Both the position numbers and the translations under genes were made by a program. A stretch of 64,000 nt of DNA from Dimargaris cristalligena. Taxonomy: Eukaryota; Kickxellomycota; Dimargaritomycetes; Dimargaritales; Dimargaritaceae. The DNA lies in the NCBI GenBank assembly GCA_027576995.1, contig JANBQC010000002.1, positions 62,001 through 126,000 of the forward strand. Direction: 5' to 3'. Below are positions 10,866-21,289 of the stretch, in pieces (the first letter of the stretch is position 1; each line of letters begins with the position of its first letter). The notes beneath the pieces are model-generated. The model made no database searches and was not told the DNA's origin. It was given only the letters and a program-made list of their open reading frames with translations.

Positions 10866-11614
10866 CTACACCCGAGACAAGGGTCTAAAGTATAAGCTAG
10901 AGTAGGAGACAATAAGCGTATATATATATATATATATATATATTAAGAAAGCTGCGAACCTTTTCAGGCTACTGGGGGCCGCAGGTTGTGAAAGCGATTG
11001 GCGGCGAGGGACCGCTGTCGCGGGTTTGGAATGGCTACTAAGAAAGGGAGTAGGATAAGAACAGAATACAGCAGCAAAATGGATTAGGCAGGGACGGGTA
11101 GGACAAGGCAATGAGTGGCGGGGCTCATGGCACACATGGGCCAACCAGCGGTGCTCCAAACGGGTAGGGAAAGGGAAGGTTGAAGTGGGCGCGCTTGCCT
11201 AGACCCGTGTACTTACAGTCGAGGGGAGGGGCGGGATTTGGCATTCGAATGGACCCCGCTAGGATCGGCGACTGGCGAGGGTGATGCCACGGGGAAAGGT
11301 GAGGTGCTGTTGGGAACTTGAGGGGTAGCCGCGGTAGAAGGGGGGGAAGTGCGGGACTCCTGGCAGGGCCGAACGAAAGTAGCCAGGTGGTGGTCGCTCG
11401 AGGGGAAGTGCGGGCCGTTGGGGAAATGGGCCTGGAATTTCGCGATGCGTTCGCGAAAAGTCATACGGGAGCCTGTGGTCGCGTCGAAGGGACGGGCTCG
11501 CGCGGTACGAGATGGGGCGGCGGGACTGGCGACGGCAGCCACGGGACGACGGGAGATGGCGGCCCGCGGCGAGGGCTGCACAGCAACGGGGCGGTGGAGC
11601 GAGGAATCGGACAT
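10866..11614 (-). CDS. Small Pro/Ser-rich hypothetical protein, two or three exons
   Basis: Exon 1 is 11614-11217 from an ATG, ending at a GTAAGT donor. Exon 2 begins at 11037 after CTTAG and runs to a stop at 10866, in phase, for 189 aa. The product is basic and Pro/Ser/Ala-rich, with one ordered-looking segment, MTFRERIAKFQAHFP, near residues 51-65. I do not recognise the family. A (TA)n tract at 10919-10943 lies inside exon 2 and would be translated as repeated Ile-Tyr; GTTCGC before it and CTAG after it could remove it as an intron without changing frame, leaving a C-terminus of SSLKSLYFRPLSRV. Splice choice needs RNA evidence; the gene itself is moderately supported. Confidence 0.45.
10919..10943. 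repeat. (TA)n dinucleotide microsatellite
   Basis: About 12 TA units inside the second exon, or an optional intron, of the 10866-11614 gene. Confidence 0.95.
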
Positions 11615-12017
11615 GATGCCACGAGCAGAGCGGGGTTTAAGAATGTACTAAGGCAGCAAACTGAGGAACACAGGAAAGACAAGAAAGGGAAAGGGGGGAA
11701 CGGGAGCCCGTCACCCAAAAGGGACCACCAGGTATCGAATAGGAGAGGAGAAGGTGGAAGAATTGGAACTATGTAAAGAAGGCGAGAATCAGTGAAGGAG
11801 CAACAGCCGACAAAGTCCACCTAAAAGAGGGTAAGCAAACTGGATAGAATAGAATATAATAAGATAGAATAAGCCTCAACTAAAAGACGGGTGAAAGGAA
11901 GAAAGGGTGAACAAACCAACCACCACTCGCGGAGCAAGTCAAAGAAGCTCGTCGTTACTACAGAGAGGAAGAAGGGCAAGGAGGAGGGGCACGCATATAC
12001 CCTGGATACCGCGCGAC

Positions 12018-12026
12018 CTATAAAAG
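12018..12026 (+). promoter_or_regulatory. TATA-box-like element with CT-rich initiator region
   Basis: CTATAAAAG is followed about 35 bp later by a pyrimidine-rich stretch of TCTCTC repeats (12056-12084), the arrangement of strong fungal promoters. The downstream rightward frame starts with ATG at 12096 and codes only about 57 Pro/Ser-rich residues, so the transcript may be very short, non-coding, or spliced in a way I cannot see. Confidence 0.35.
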
Positions 12027-12573
12027 CATCTCACCCCGCTGATTGGGCCGGTTTCTATCTTATATCTCTCTCTTTCTCTCTCCCCTCACCGTCCCATGCA
12101 TCCTACGTCAACCCCGCCGTTGTTGGATCAGGGTGCCCCAACTGTACGGTCAGCATTGCTTTGCCTGCGCCGCAGTTCACGGCCCCACTCCAATCCCCCT
12201 CCCCCTGGCTCGTCTCCCACGATTAATAATATCAAGCATCCCCCTCCATCTCATAATGCCCTTCATATCCAGTAGGCATAGCAAACACCGACACTAGGCA
12301 CCATTACCGTGTTGAGCTGCAGGGCCGCTCGAGTCCAAGTGTCCGTGGGTTTCACCTCTACGCAACCCCCGATCCGCCCACTGCTAAAAGCTACCCTTTT
12401 CCAATAAGGAGATCTTCATTACCACCACGATTGTATTATATATTTATACAGTTCCTACTATAAAAGGGCTGTCGGGTTGATCCGGCTAAAATGCCCCGCG
12501 CTAAACGCCAGATTAAAAAAAACTAAACCCACAAAAATATATTAGGAAGTAAATTACTATTACATCCAGAGAA

Positions 12574-12942
12574 TTAGGCGGTTTCGCTATCCGCACGCTT
12601 ATCGTCTTCAAATCCAAAAATATCATCGTCCGAAAAGGACTGGCTAACAACGGGGGACTCCACAATCCTCCATCGGGGGTAGGGCTTGGGGCGGCTGTGA
12701 CCCATATAATCCTTCAGGCCCTCATTAAAAGTCTGGAGCGAATAGGCCATGTCGTCCTGGTAGGAAGTCCTCGGCGTGGGCCGGGTCGGGATGTCGATGG
12801 GGGCGACCTTGACCGAGGACAGGGTCATATCGTTTGGTTTTCCGTAATTCATGGGACGAGCCTGGACTGCGGAATTGGACCAAACACTAGCCAACGCCAG
12901 CAGTGCCGCGGTAGTATACAGGAAAGTGCGACTAAGATACAT
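12574..12942 (-). CDS. Small secreted protein with signal peptide
   Basis: ATG at 12942 gives 122 aa. Residues 1 to about 30 form a classic signal peptide: basic n-region (MYLSRTF), hydrophobic core (TTAALLALASVW) and a small-residue cleavage site around VQA/RP. The open frame extends 47 codons further upstream to 13083, but that would bury the signal peptide, so the internal start is preferred. The mature part is polar and Pro-rich with no domain I recognise. Near the C-terminus is an acidic stretch (SDDDIFGFEDD) followed by KR, a possible Kex2 site releasing a six-residue tail. A TATA element lies 280 bp upstream. It could be a cell-surface or effector-like protein; function unknown. Confidence 0.65.
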   Translation of the reverse strand: MYLSRTFLYTTAALLALASVWSNSAVQARPMNYGKPNDMTLSSVKVAPIDIPTRPTPRTSYQDDMAYSLQTFNEGLKDYMGHSRPKPYPRWRIVESPVVSQSFSDDDIFGFEDDKRADSETA

Positions 12943-13220
12943 GTTGGACGGAGTTAGGCGGTGATCACTAAAGGCACTATTTGTACAAGCCCGACGAGAC
13001 ACGCCGAGTCGGTGGTTGAAGGGAATAATTGGTACGATGCACAGTGCCGTCGCGCTGCAGTTGGAGTTCACGTTCAAAAACACAAGGGTGGAATCAAGAA
13101 GTAATGTCGGTGGGGCTAGCTGAGAGTAGTGGTTGCTGGGAGATGGCGGCAGGCGAGCTGGTAATGCAGTGAGGTAAAGGTGATTGAATGAAGATGTACC
13201 AAGCCTGCCCCGAGCCGACC

Positions 13221-13228
13221 TTTATATA
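13221..13228 (-). promoter_or_regulatory. TATA box for the secreted-protein gene
   Basis: On the minus strand this reads TATATAAA, set in GC-richer DNA, about 280 bp upstream of the 12942 start codon. It implies a roughly 250-base leader, unless the leader is spliced. Confidence 0.5.
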
Positions 13229-15280
13229 CTGCATTGGCCAAGGGTGTCACGATTTGCGATGCTCGTTGGACACACCCAATTGCCGGAAATGGTGCAGTGA
13301 AAGCAATCTGACCTACCAAAGAAAGGTGTGTATAAAGTAAGACAACAACTCTCGATTACGGGGAGTAGTGTAGTGGTGGTGTGGCGATAAGGGCCCCGAT
13401 GACTCTACTGGCCAGCCACATGGGTTCCCCAAACCTCTGGCTGCTTAAAATGTAAAGAATGTTTCATTTAAGGGACGGACTAGCTGTTCGTCGATTCAAC
13501 TTCGGTTTATAGCCATAACACAGAAGACCCCGCCAGCCAGTTGCATCGCTCCCTTTGCTTCCTATCAGGTAAACTAGGGAACAGCTTTACAGCAGTCGTC
13601 CGATTCGGTGGTCCACCTTACAAAAATAGAAGCCAGCCCCTCACAAGGGTAACACCCACCAAGGCGGCCAAAGTGGTCCGCCACAGTGAGTTGTTGGACG
13701 TTTGGGTTGCACAGTTGACCGATGTTCACTGACCCTTTTCCATTGGGATTTCAATACCGTCCAAAAGAGAAAGACTGGAGGACCAAGGGCGAGGAAACAG
13801 AAGCGACAGTCGATGCGCCATAACCAACTGAGTTAATCAATATATAAAAATAGACCTCAAACTAGGCGGCTGGAAATGGCTGCATTTTTTGGGGGGGGAG
13901 GCATTCTGCCATTAAAATGGGGGTTGGACGAGGATGAGGAAACTGAGGACCTAGAAAGAACCCCATCGACCAGCCATGGTTTCTTTTTAGATTGTGTTAT
14001 TTTTGCTCCGGCGATTCGGTCATACATCCCAGTATTGAAATACGTCTATCTGGAAGATTCAGCCATCATCTTGAATTCAGCTACATTAAAAGAGGAGCAC
14101 ATTCTGTGATGATGGATAAATTCACGGGGCACAATAGTTGGTGCTTTTGAATTGAAGGCATAGAACTGCACCATCGTCATTAGAGATATACCTTCAGGAT
14201 TCCCTGAGAGTTCTCCTAGTTCGGATTCAGGCGTCTAAAGGCAGGGCAGTACTAAGCCCCTACACCATCATTAAAAGTATATCCTGCCCAACCATTATAG
14301 CCCAGTCTATAGAAATACCCCTTATATCATTTTATATTACATCCTAGGCTGCGATGTCCTTCACCAAGCCCCAATGTGGAGGCTGTATCAAGACTGGCCC
14401 ACCTGCCTGAATTGTTTCACCGAGTTTCAAAAATATTATATATATATATATATATGGGAGCTTGCCAAGTCACAGGGTTCGGTGAAGTTCAGCTCAGCTC
14501 AGCAAAATAACTTGCCCTGTCCCACTGTGAGTCATGATGACCCTACAGAGGCTCGAAAGGTAGGATATGTTTAACCTATACCAGCACCAGCACCAGCACT
14601 AATACTTACTTCGGGTTGTGATCAAATCATCCGGGTAGTACAAGACGGAATGACCCTTGGTGTTCCTCCTACCGCCATTAACCTCCTCCCCCTTCGATGT
14701 GTGACTCGTATCGCCCACCCAGCGTAGGCAGGTAGGTAGGTAGAAGGGGGGCAAATATTTCAAAAAGGGGCGTTAATTCAAGTGAGCTGCCCGCGTATTA
14801 AAAATACATCAAGAATAAGAATGTCCATGGTGTATCACTTGGCGCGTGTGCTTAGCTCTTTTATTCAAGGCATCCCATCTCGAAACCCTTTTTGTGGAAC
14901 TTACCGTGCCGATTTCGGCCGCCTAGGGCAACCAAACTATACCACCACCGCCCCCTCCCTCCTCCAGAGGGCCCCTTTTTTACGGTACTTTTATTTTGAC
15001 CGGCAGATTGAGCAGCCCAGTTACACCGTCCGCCAAATGAATGTGGGCGTTGGGTGGCCAACGGCACATTCATCATCATCCACCGCCATTTATGGCGCCA
15101 CCCACGCACTAGTTTGCCATTGAACCATAATGCATTCCTTCCCCCTAAGCCATATTTACCCAATTCGGGCCAAAATGAGGAAATAGTAAAACTACCGCCA
15201 CCAACTCTACTTAGCTTGCATTGGTATAGTACAAAATTTGGTATTCCTTAAAGTTGATGAATAAGAGAGGGGGTGATCTA
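13229..15280. other. Gene-poor region
   Basis: No gene can be assigned. Minus-strand 13571-13735 has a protein-like frame ending at GTAAGG, and plus-strand 13876-14109 has a 77-residue ATG frame rich in E/D and hydrophobics; neither is connected to other exons or a family. Microsatellites include (TA)n at 14437-14455, a CAGCAC run at 14581-14599 and GTAG repeats at 14729-14741. Confidence 0.4.
14437..14455. repeat. (TA)n dinucleotide microsatellite
   Basis: About 9 TA units in the gene-poor 13-17 kb region. Confidence 0.9.
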
Positions 15281-15340
15281 TACATATGGGTGAACTTCAA
15301 CCCAACTGTATAAGATTTGACACAATATATGTATGGGAGA
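15281..15340 (+). repeat. Dispersed repeat, left-end fragment (MITE-like family)
   Basis: A 58-bp match, with three mismatches by my count, to 15907-15964, beginning TACATATGGGTGAACTT and containing CCCAACTGTATAAGATTT. It is the left-end type of the inverted-repeat element seen complete at 15972-16102 and 60311-60428. Confidence 0.75.
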
Positions 15341-15906
15341 TCCAAGAATAAAAATATTAGTCCGAAGATCAATTTAAACCCACAAGGGAGTATACATCTA
15401 TACGTCATTTTTGGATGTCCCTATACTATTTTAATACAGATAGACCATCGCTTTGGCCCATTATTTTGGAAACCATAAGTCATGAACCCTTCACATCCAC
15501 ATACTTCAACAGAGTGCCCTTGAATCACCTTCAATTAACCCTTTTCTCCATATACTCCCCCATCCCCTCTCACCATCCAAAATAAAAAGGCCTAAAAAAA
15601 GCTCAGCCATATTTGGGTCTGACGCCAACATGACACCAAGGCTTCTCCTTTTATTCCGCCCAAGCGTAATTATCGTAGGGAGAACCCTCAATTCATGTAT
15701 GTTACACAAGCCAACCTACATACCTACCTTCCACTTTTTCTTTACTCGGGCTGCTAACATAGTCTTAGAGTGCGTAGGTCGCGTCACAGTGCACTTATCA
15801 TTTTGTCGTCTCCAGATACCCAGCGGGAATAATCTTTTCCCATAACAGGCCAGTGGTTTAAATATGCCAAAGGAGTACCCCCGTAAAGATTGGAATTCCG
15901 GAGCAT

Positions 15907-15964
15907 TACATATGGGTGAACTTTAACCCAACTGTATAAGATTTTACACAATATGTGTATGGGA
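15907..15964 (+). repeat. Dispersed repeat, second left-end fragment
   Basis: Near-identical to 15281-15340. It sits directly beside the fuller element at 15972-16102, so element ends are nested or tandem here. Confidence 0.75.
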
Positions 15965-15971
15965 TAATATG

Positions 15972-16102
15972 GAAGAAATTCAAACCAGCTGTATAAGGTT
16001 CTATATAATACGTGTATGGACGAGTGTGTGTGAGAATAGCTTTTAACCAGTAATATTTACCTCATCAAATGGATTTTTCGTTATACAGCCTGGATTAGCT
16101 TC
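15972..16102 (+). mobile_element. MITE-like element with terminal inverted repeats
   Basis: The left end reads GAAGAAATTCAAACCAGCTGTATAAGG and the reverse complement of the right end reads GAAGCTAATCCAGGCTGTATAACG, an imperfect terminal inverted repeat centred on GCTGTATAA. The right half shares an identical 20-base stretch (TGGATTTTTCGTTATACAGC) with the copy at 60311-60428. There is no coding capacity, as expected for a non-autonomous element. Target-site duplication is not clear. Confidence 0.65.
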
Positions 16103-17106
16103 TGCCATATAGATAAAGGGTCTTGAAAATACCAGCGGATGTAACCAAGAGGCATCAAAAAAACCCATGACCTATATTTTCCACCAAAACACAAATAATC
16201 AGGGACTCGTTCTTGGTTAGCAATAATAAATCAGCTCAAAAACAATAGCAACTAAAGCACAATGGCGTCATTCCAATAGACCGCAATCACATTATATTTA
16301 TAGAGATCCATAAAGGTATAAATGAGAAAAAAATACAACGAAGGGAGAGAGGAAGGAGGGCGGCAAAAAAAAAGTGAAATGTGATATAATTACTGGTATT
16401 GAAAAATTGGTGATAAGCGATTATTGTATCAAGGAGGAGGGAGGTAGCAAAATCAGCCAAATATTAAGGAGTAAGGGACAAAAGGTCCTTCTGCGCCCAA
16501 CAACAACCAAATTCACCGGAATTGGCGACAATGGGACCTGAAGTGGGGAAAATAGAATGGTGAGTGGATTTTTCGGAAACACAAATAAAATTATAAATGG
16601 AATAGTGGACTAAACGAGGGAGAAAAAATATCGAGAATGGATTCAAAATCAACAATAGAGTCGGAAACATTTTGGGTCGGGGGTCGACATTTTCTACAGA
16701 GCAGGACGTGAAGGGGGATTGCGTTTCCAGGGACATGCGCCTGCCCAGTCAACCACCAAAGCCGCACCACAACTGCCGTACAACCGATTACACAAAATGA
16801 ATGAATAATACATAGAGTAGGCAGCAAGCAGTTCAACTTGGGGGAGGGGGCAACAATAGAAAGGGGAGGGAGGACAAAACGGAAGAAAACTAACTACTAT
16901 TCCTTCCATACATGAGCATAAAAGTATATAAAATACAATCAAATACATTACACACTCGCATAGGTACAGGGGGGGAGAGGGAGGGGGGAGGTCAAAGTTA
17001 CAATGGGGTTGACAGTAGTACATTGGGAAATAATGATACCCATGTTATTGGGGGGATTACAGAATCGATCGCACCATATACACATAAAACCGTCTAACCA
17101 GGAGAT
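16103..17106. other. Intergenic, 3' flank of the Pumilio gene
   Basis: AT-rich spacer with A-runs and G-rich tracts (16972-16989). No gene is supported. It likely contains the Pumilio 3'UTR. Confidence 0.5.
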
Positions 17107-20100
17107 CTAGATACTAGGAGGACGGCTCATTGGCCCCAGCTTGCCATTCATCTCAGCCGAGCCCAGGGGGTTGGGAGAGGAGATGTGGATCGGGGTCAGA
17201 GGTTGCTGGGGGTGAAGGGAGTGGTGGTGATGATGATGGTGATGCTGTGGGGGCGGTTGCGAACGATGGGGACTAAGGATGGGTGAATTGGCTCGACTAT
17301 GTACAGCACTGTTCGACTCCGATAAAAGGGCAGCGGCCTGGGGGTCCCGCTGGATCTTGCTCTGAATACGCTTACCATAGGGCGTGTTACGGATAGCAGG
17401 CAAAATCGGCCGAATAGCTTCAATCAGCTGGGTACGCTGCTCCTGATCCGAAAAATCCAATGCCGTCTGGATCACGTAGTTCGCGAAAGAATCCTTCAGG
17501 AGGTCTTCCAGGTGGGGATTGGTCAGCAAATCAGCAACCAGTAGGCGACGGGTGGATGCTTCAGCAGCCCGGATGCACTTTTCAATAACGTTGGACGAGA
17601 ACTTCTGCATGGACAGAGCACACACGTCCCGCGTGAATTGGCGGATCAGAGGATCGGCAAAATCTGGGCGATTCAAATCGAGAACATACTGCACCACGTA
17701 GTTACCAAAGGGGTCTTGCACCAGCATGAGAGCATTAGCAGTCACTTCACGCACCAGTTGGTGCTTCTGGGGTTCAGATGCATGGTCAATACACCGTTGG
17801 AACACACAACAGCCGTGACGATGAGTGGCCACCTCGTTACAATTCGCACTCACTGCATCATAGATGAACTGGTTTTCCTCCGAGGTCAGACGGTTCAGGC
17901 ATTTCTGGATGACGTGGTTGCCGTTAAGGTCCTTAATCAAGGGAACGACACTGGCCTTGAGTGCGATGATAGCGGCGCGGATCTGGGCCTTGTTGGAAAG
18001 GAACTCGATCATCTTCTGGACCGCACGGGTGCCGTGCATATTAAGCGAGATGTTGATCAGTTCCGAGGCAACGATATCGACAATCTGAGTGCGCTGCTCA
18101 TCGTTACAGTATTCGACCAATTTCTGGCACAGATAGTTTCCAAAGGGGTCGGTCATCAGCTCCACAAAGTGTGGGAAGACCTCCTTGAAGATAACGGGGA
18201 CATTCTTCTCAGGACTCTCCTCGAGCTGCTTCTGCAGGAAACGGCAGCCGTGCTGGTCCTTGCAGAGCGAGTACATGTCTCCAACGAACGTCTCCAGGGA
18301 GGCACCGTTATAACGACTGCCATCCTGGTCACCGGCCGCCCGCTTGGAGTTGGCCTTCAGGGGGTGCAGGCCAGGTCCGGTATGGGCATGGCCAGGGGCC
18401 CGGTTGTGGTGCTGGTTAGGGTGGTGATGGTGATGATGATGGTGGTGGTGGTGATGGTGCTTGCCGTGGCCATTGGTGCCGGTACTCGGCAACTGACCCG
18501 GTAAATGGGGGTAGTTGGAGTGGGTTAGAGGGTGTCCATGGTGGTTACCAGGCAAGACACTAGTCCCGAGATTAGAATTATGAATAAGGGCCGGATGAGC
18601 AACGGGCGGATTATTGGGGAATCCGGGGTGGGCGCCATTAACCGCATAGGAGTTGGCAGCGCGGGGATGGTGGGGGTGATGGGGATGGCCGGAAAGGTGG
18701 TGGGGGTCGTACTTGGAACCGGACGGGTGGCCGAGGGCAGCGGTACTGGCCGGGCTCAGGAAGCCGGAGCTAGTCCCGTTGGGGGTCGTGGGACTGAGGG
18801 GACCGCGGGCAGAGAAATGATTCATGCCCAGCGGTGGGGCCTGATGGCCAAGAATCGGGCCAATGTGGGGGAAAGGGCATTGATCACCGTTAGGGCAGAA
18901 GCCGGACTGGTATAGCCGGCACACACCCGTCGGAGTTAGAACATCCAAGCCGGGGGTCAGAGGACCCGGGTTGTAACCCGGCCGCATGGCGCCGGTATCA
19001 AGTAGGGCCGGAAGATTGTCGGGATGGTGGCGGTGAGCGGCTAGGCGATGAGCGCCGACCCCATTACCGTTGGGAGTGAAGGGGTACTGGTCCAGCAGAG
19101 GCATAGAGATATTGCGAGGCAAGGCAGGCCGGGGGTTATCAAAGCGGGGGCTGGGCTCTACATCACCCATAAACTGACTTTGGGTGCGCGACAGGTTGGT
19201 GGAGTGATAGCCACCGCTGGGCCCATTCCCACCAACTTTAGCCAATTGAGAGACAGCTGGGGCACCATGAGATTCGGAAGCCAGGGCGCCAGCCAAAAGA
19301 CCACCGCCACTACTGGTGCGCTGGTTGATCTGGAAGAAGTGCTCCACGCGACTGTGTGATGGCAGACGGCGACGACTTCCGGGACCACCCATGGTGTGCG
19401 AATCATCGCGCATGGTATCGGCATTCCCGGAGGTTTTTCCGGCATTGGGGTGCCAGACCCCGGGATCCACTGCCGAAGACGCCGTCATCAGATTAGGGAA
19501 GCTGTCCGAGCGCATCATGGCGAAGCCATCCAAGTCGGTATGGCTCCGCAATAGGCTGCGCATGGGGCCACCGGACGTCGTGTGGGCAGATTTGGAACCA
19601 CCGGAACTACTACCACCAATCACCAGATCCAAGTCGGCTTCGTCTTCAAACAAGGTCTCTGCGATACCGGCGGGCAGCTGAGGGCTTTCGCCGTAGCGGT
19701 TGAGGGAGTTGTCATCGAGGTTCAGAGCGGCGGGCGGATTGCGGCCACCCAAAGAGACATTCTCGTTGAGGTTCATGGACTCCAGCCCCTGCAAAAGGTT
19801 GGGGAACTCGTTTGAATTGCGCCGCGAAGAGGGGACGGAACGCACGATGCTCATGAAGGTCGGATTGAGGCCGGACGAAAGGGCATTGGGGGAGGTCGGT
19901 TGGGACTGAAAGGGCGGGAGGTTGACCGCATGACCATTACCGTTTATGCCGGGGCCGCCCAGGGGATTGTCGGTGAGTGGGTAGGGGGGTGAAATGGGGG
20001 TAGGTTGGAACGCAGAGGCGGAGCGGAGGAGGCTTTCGCCCCGGTTACGTGGGAACATACCCGAGCTCGAGTCGAGGCCGGTGATATGCGAGGGGAATCC

Positions 20101-20409
20101 GTCCAAAATCGAAGACGAGTCGGGTGGGGAATGGGAGTTGGGAGTTGGGCGAGTGTCAAAGAAGCCAGCGGACAAGCCACTGCGACCCTTCTGGGAAAGG
20201 TCGAGTAACGTGAGATTGGCCAACGGCCCACCCTTTGCATTGGAGGATTTTTGGGAGTCGGGGCGACTGGTGGCGAATAAGCCGGAGTGTTCGAGCACAC
20301 TGCCGCCGCTCAAGCGACGACGAGTGTTATCGCCATTGATAGAATGGTGGGCGCTCACGTGATGGTTGAACCGAGGACTACTAGGTTCCAGTGCGTTTAG
20401 AATCGGCAT
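17107..20409 (-). CDS. Pumilio/PUF RNA-binding protein with an additional CCCH zinc finger
   Basis: Single frame of 1100 aa from an ATG at 20409. Residues 1-490 are disordered (S, P, G, N-rich). A CCCH finger at about 493-515 has C-x7-C-x5-C-x3-H spacing. A poly-His tract of about 13 residues sits near 650. The PUF domain at about 700-1030 shows eight repeats; the RNA-facing triplets read, R1 to R8, C-R-Q, N-Y-Q, T-R-Q, N-H-Q, C-C-Q, N-Y-Q, S-N-E, N-Y-Q. By the established PUF code, repeats 8-6 specify 5'-UGU, and repeats 5-1 give roughly NUNUA, so a UGUANAUA/UGUAUAUA-like 3'UTR target is predicted. Such proteins repress or localise mRNAs in the cytoplasm. A second poly-His tract lies near the C-terminus. 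Family assignment is secure; the CCCH finger is an uncommon partner. Confidence 0.97.
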   Translation of the reverse strand: MPILNALEPSSPRFNHHVSAHHSINGDNTRRRLSGGSVLEHSGLFATSRPDSQKSSNAKGGPLANLTLLDLSQKGRSGLSAGFFDTRPTPNSHSPPDSSSILDGFPSHITGLDSSSGMFPRNRGESLLRSASAFQPTPISPPYPLTDNPLGGPGINGNGHAVNLPPFQSQPTSPNALSSGLNPTFMSIVRSVPSSRRNSNEFPNLLQGLESMNLNENVSLGGRNPPAALNLDDNSLNRYGESPQLPAGIAETLFEDEADLDLVIGGSSSGGSKSAHTTSGGPMRSLLRSHTDLDGFAMMRSDSFPNLMTASSAVDPGVWHPNAGKTSGNADTMRDDSHTMGGPGSRRRLPSHSRVEHFFQINQRTSSGGGLLAGALASESHGAPAVSQLAKVGGNGPSGGYHSTNLSRTQSQFMGDVEPSPRFDNPRPALPRNISMPLLDQYPFTPNGNGVGAHRLAAHRHHPDNLPALLDTGAMRPGYNPGPLTPGLDVLTPTGVCRLYQSGFCPNGDQCPFPHIGPILGHQAPPLGMNHFSARGPLSPTTPNGTSSGFLSPASTAALGHPSGSKYDPHHLSGHPHHPHHPRAANSYAVNGAHPGFPNNPPVAHPALIHNSNLGTSVLPGNHHGHPLTHSNYPHLPGQLPSTGTNGHGKHHHHHHHHHHHHHPNQHHNRAPGHAHTGPGLHPLKANSKRAAGDQDGSRYNGASLETFVGDMYSLCKDQHGCRFLQKQLEESPEKNVPVIFKEVFPHFVELMTDPFGNYLCQKLVEYCNDEQRTQIVDIVASELINISLNMHGTRAVQKMIEFLSNKAQIRAAIIALKASVVPLIKDLNGNHVIQKCLNRLTSEENQFIYDAVSANCNEVATHRHGCCVFQRCIDHASEPQKHQLVREVTANALMLVQDPFGNYVVQYVLDLNRPDFADPLIRQFTRDVCALSMQKFSSNVIEKCIRAAEASTRRLLVADLLTNPHLEDLLKDSFANYVIQTALDFSDQEQRTQLIEAIRPILPAIRNTPYGKRIQSKIQRDPQAAALLSESNSAVHSRANSPILSPHRSQPPPQHHHHHHHHSLHPQQPLTPIHISSPNPLGSAEMNGKLGPMSRPPSI

Positions 20410-20456
20410 TGGGAAGAATCAGCTTCGACAAGCATACGGCGCAAAAGCCAGTATCT

Positions 20457-21188
20457 AAAAGAGAGAGGTGACAGAGAGGGGGGAATAACACTACCAAGCA
20501 AAACCTCAAGGCAGCGAAATAGGGGAAGCAGAATACACCGTTGATAGGCGGGGGAGAGAGAGAAGAAGGGGCTCGGGGAACGCTAGAACAAACGGACCGG
20601 GATGAGATAATACGTGAACGACGTGACGGGGTGACTCGATACGTGGGTTTGGGAAAACGGACTTCAAAAGGGAGAAAAAGTGGGCGAATAAACTACAGAA
20701 ACCTGGGCAAGTCGATAGATAAAAGGGAACACTAGGACTACACCGGCTTGGTTGAGGACAGGTGGCTGGAATTTAAAATTAGACCAGGAAAAGATAACGC
20801 AGAGAGGAATCAACCGAGTAGAGGGAATTCCCTAAACAAGAAATAGCCAGCCCAGGATTATTCGACAATGACAGCAAAGTGGAAGACAAAATAGGCAATA
20901 TAAACTTAGGTTAGTTAGGCTGAAGGGGGCCAGGTAAGTCGGCCGCAAAAGGGCACCACCTGGTCTCACTGAGCTGGGAAACTGGAAAGACTTCGTTTAC
21001 TCTACTTCTGAAAAGTACTAAGAAGGGAGTTGGCGTAATATAAATATACCCACACCCTTATTCCCACAAGCAGTTTCACAGCTCAAGCAAGTATACTGCG
21101 GCTCGAAGGGTCACGCCCGATGGGGCTCTGTGTCAAAGAACCGGACGTCGAGAAGGGAGGGGGTTGGTCAGCAGTAGATGAGACTTAC
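20457..21188 (-). other. Probable 5'UTR intron of the Pumilio gene
   Basis: A strong minus-strand donor (AAAA/GTAAGTCT) at 21188 and an acceptor (CTCTCTTTTAG) near 20457, about 48 bp before the ATG, would define an intron of about 730 bp in the leader. No competing coding frame occupies it. Confidence 0.4.
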
Positions 21189-21252
21189 TTTTGGGGGAGT
21201 ACGTCGGGGGTGCGAGGGGTGGATGTGTCTGTTAAGCTATATAGTGTGTGCG

Positions 21253-21262
21253 NNNNNNNNNN
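21253..21262. other. Assembly gap (10 Ns)
   Basis: Ten unknown bases immediately before an (AT)n tract. The true gap size may differ from ten. Confidence 0.99.
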
Positions 21263-21267
21263 TTTAA

Positions 21268-21289
21268 ATATATATATATATATATATAT
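21268..21289. repeat. (AT)n dinucleotide microsatellite next to gap
   Basis: About 11 AT units. The gap just before it probably reflects failure to assemble this low-complexity DNA. Confidence 0.95.

Noticed and set aside
12943..13083. Longer start for the secreted protein
   Set aside because: It would place the signal peptide at residue 48. The internal ATG gives a standard signal peptide.
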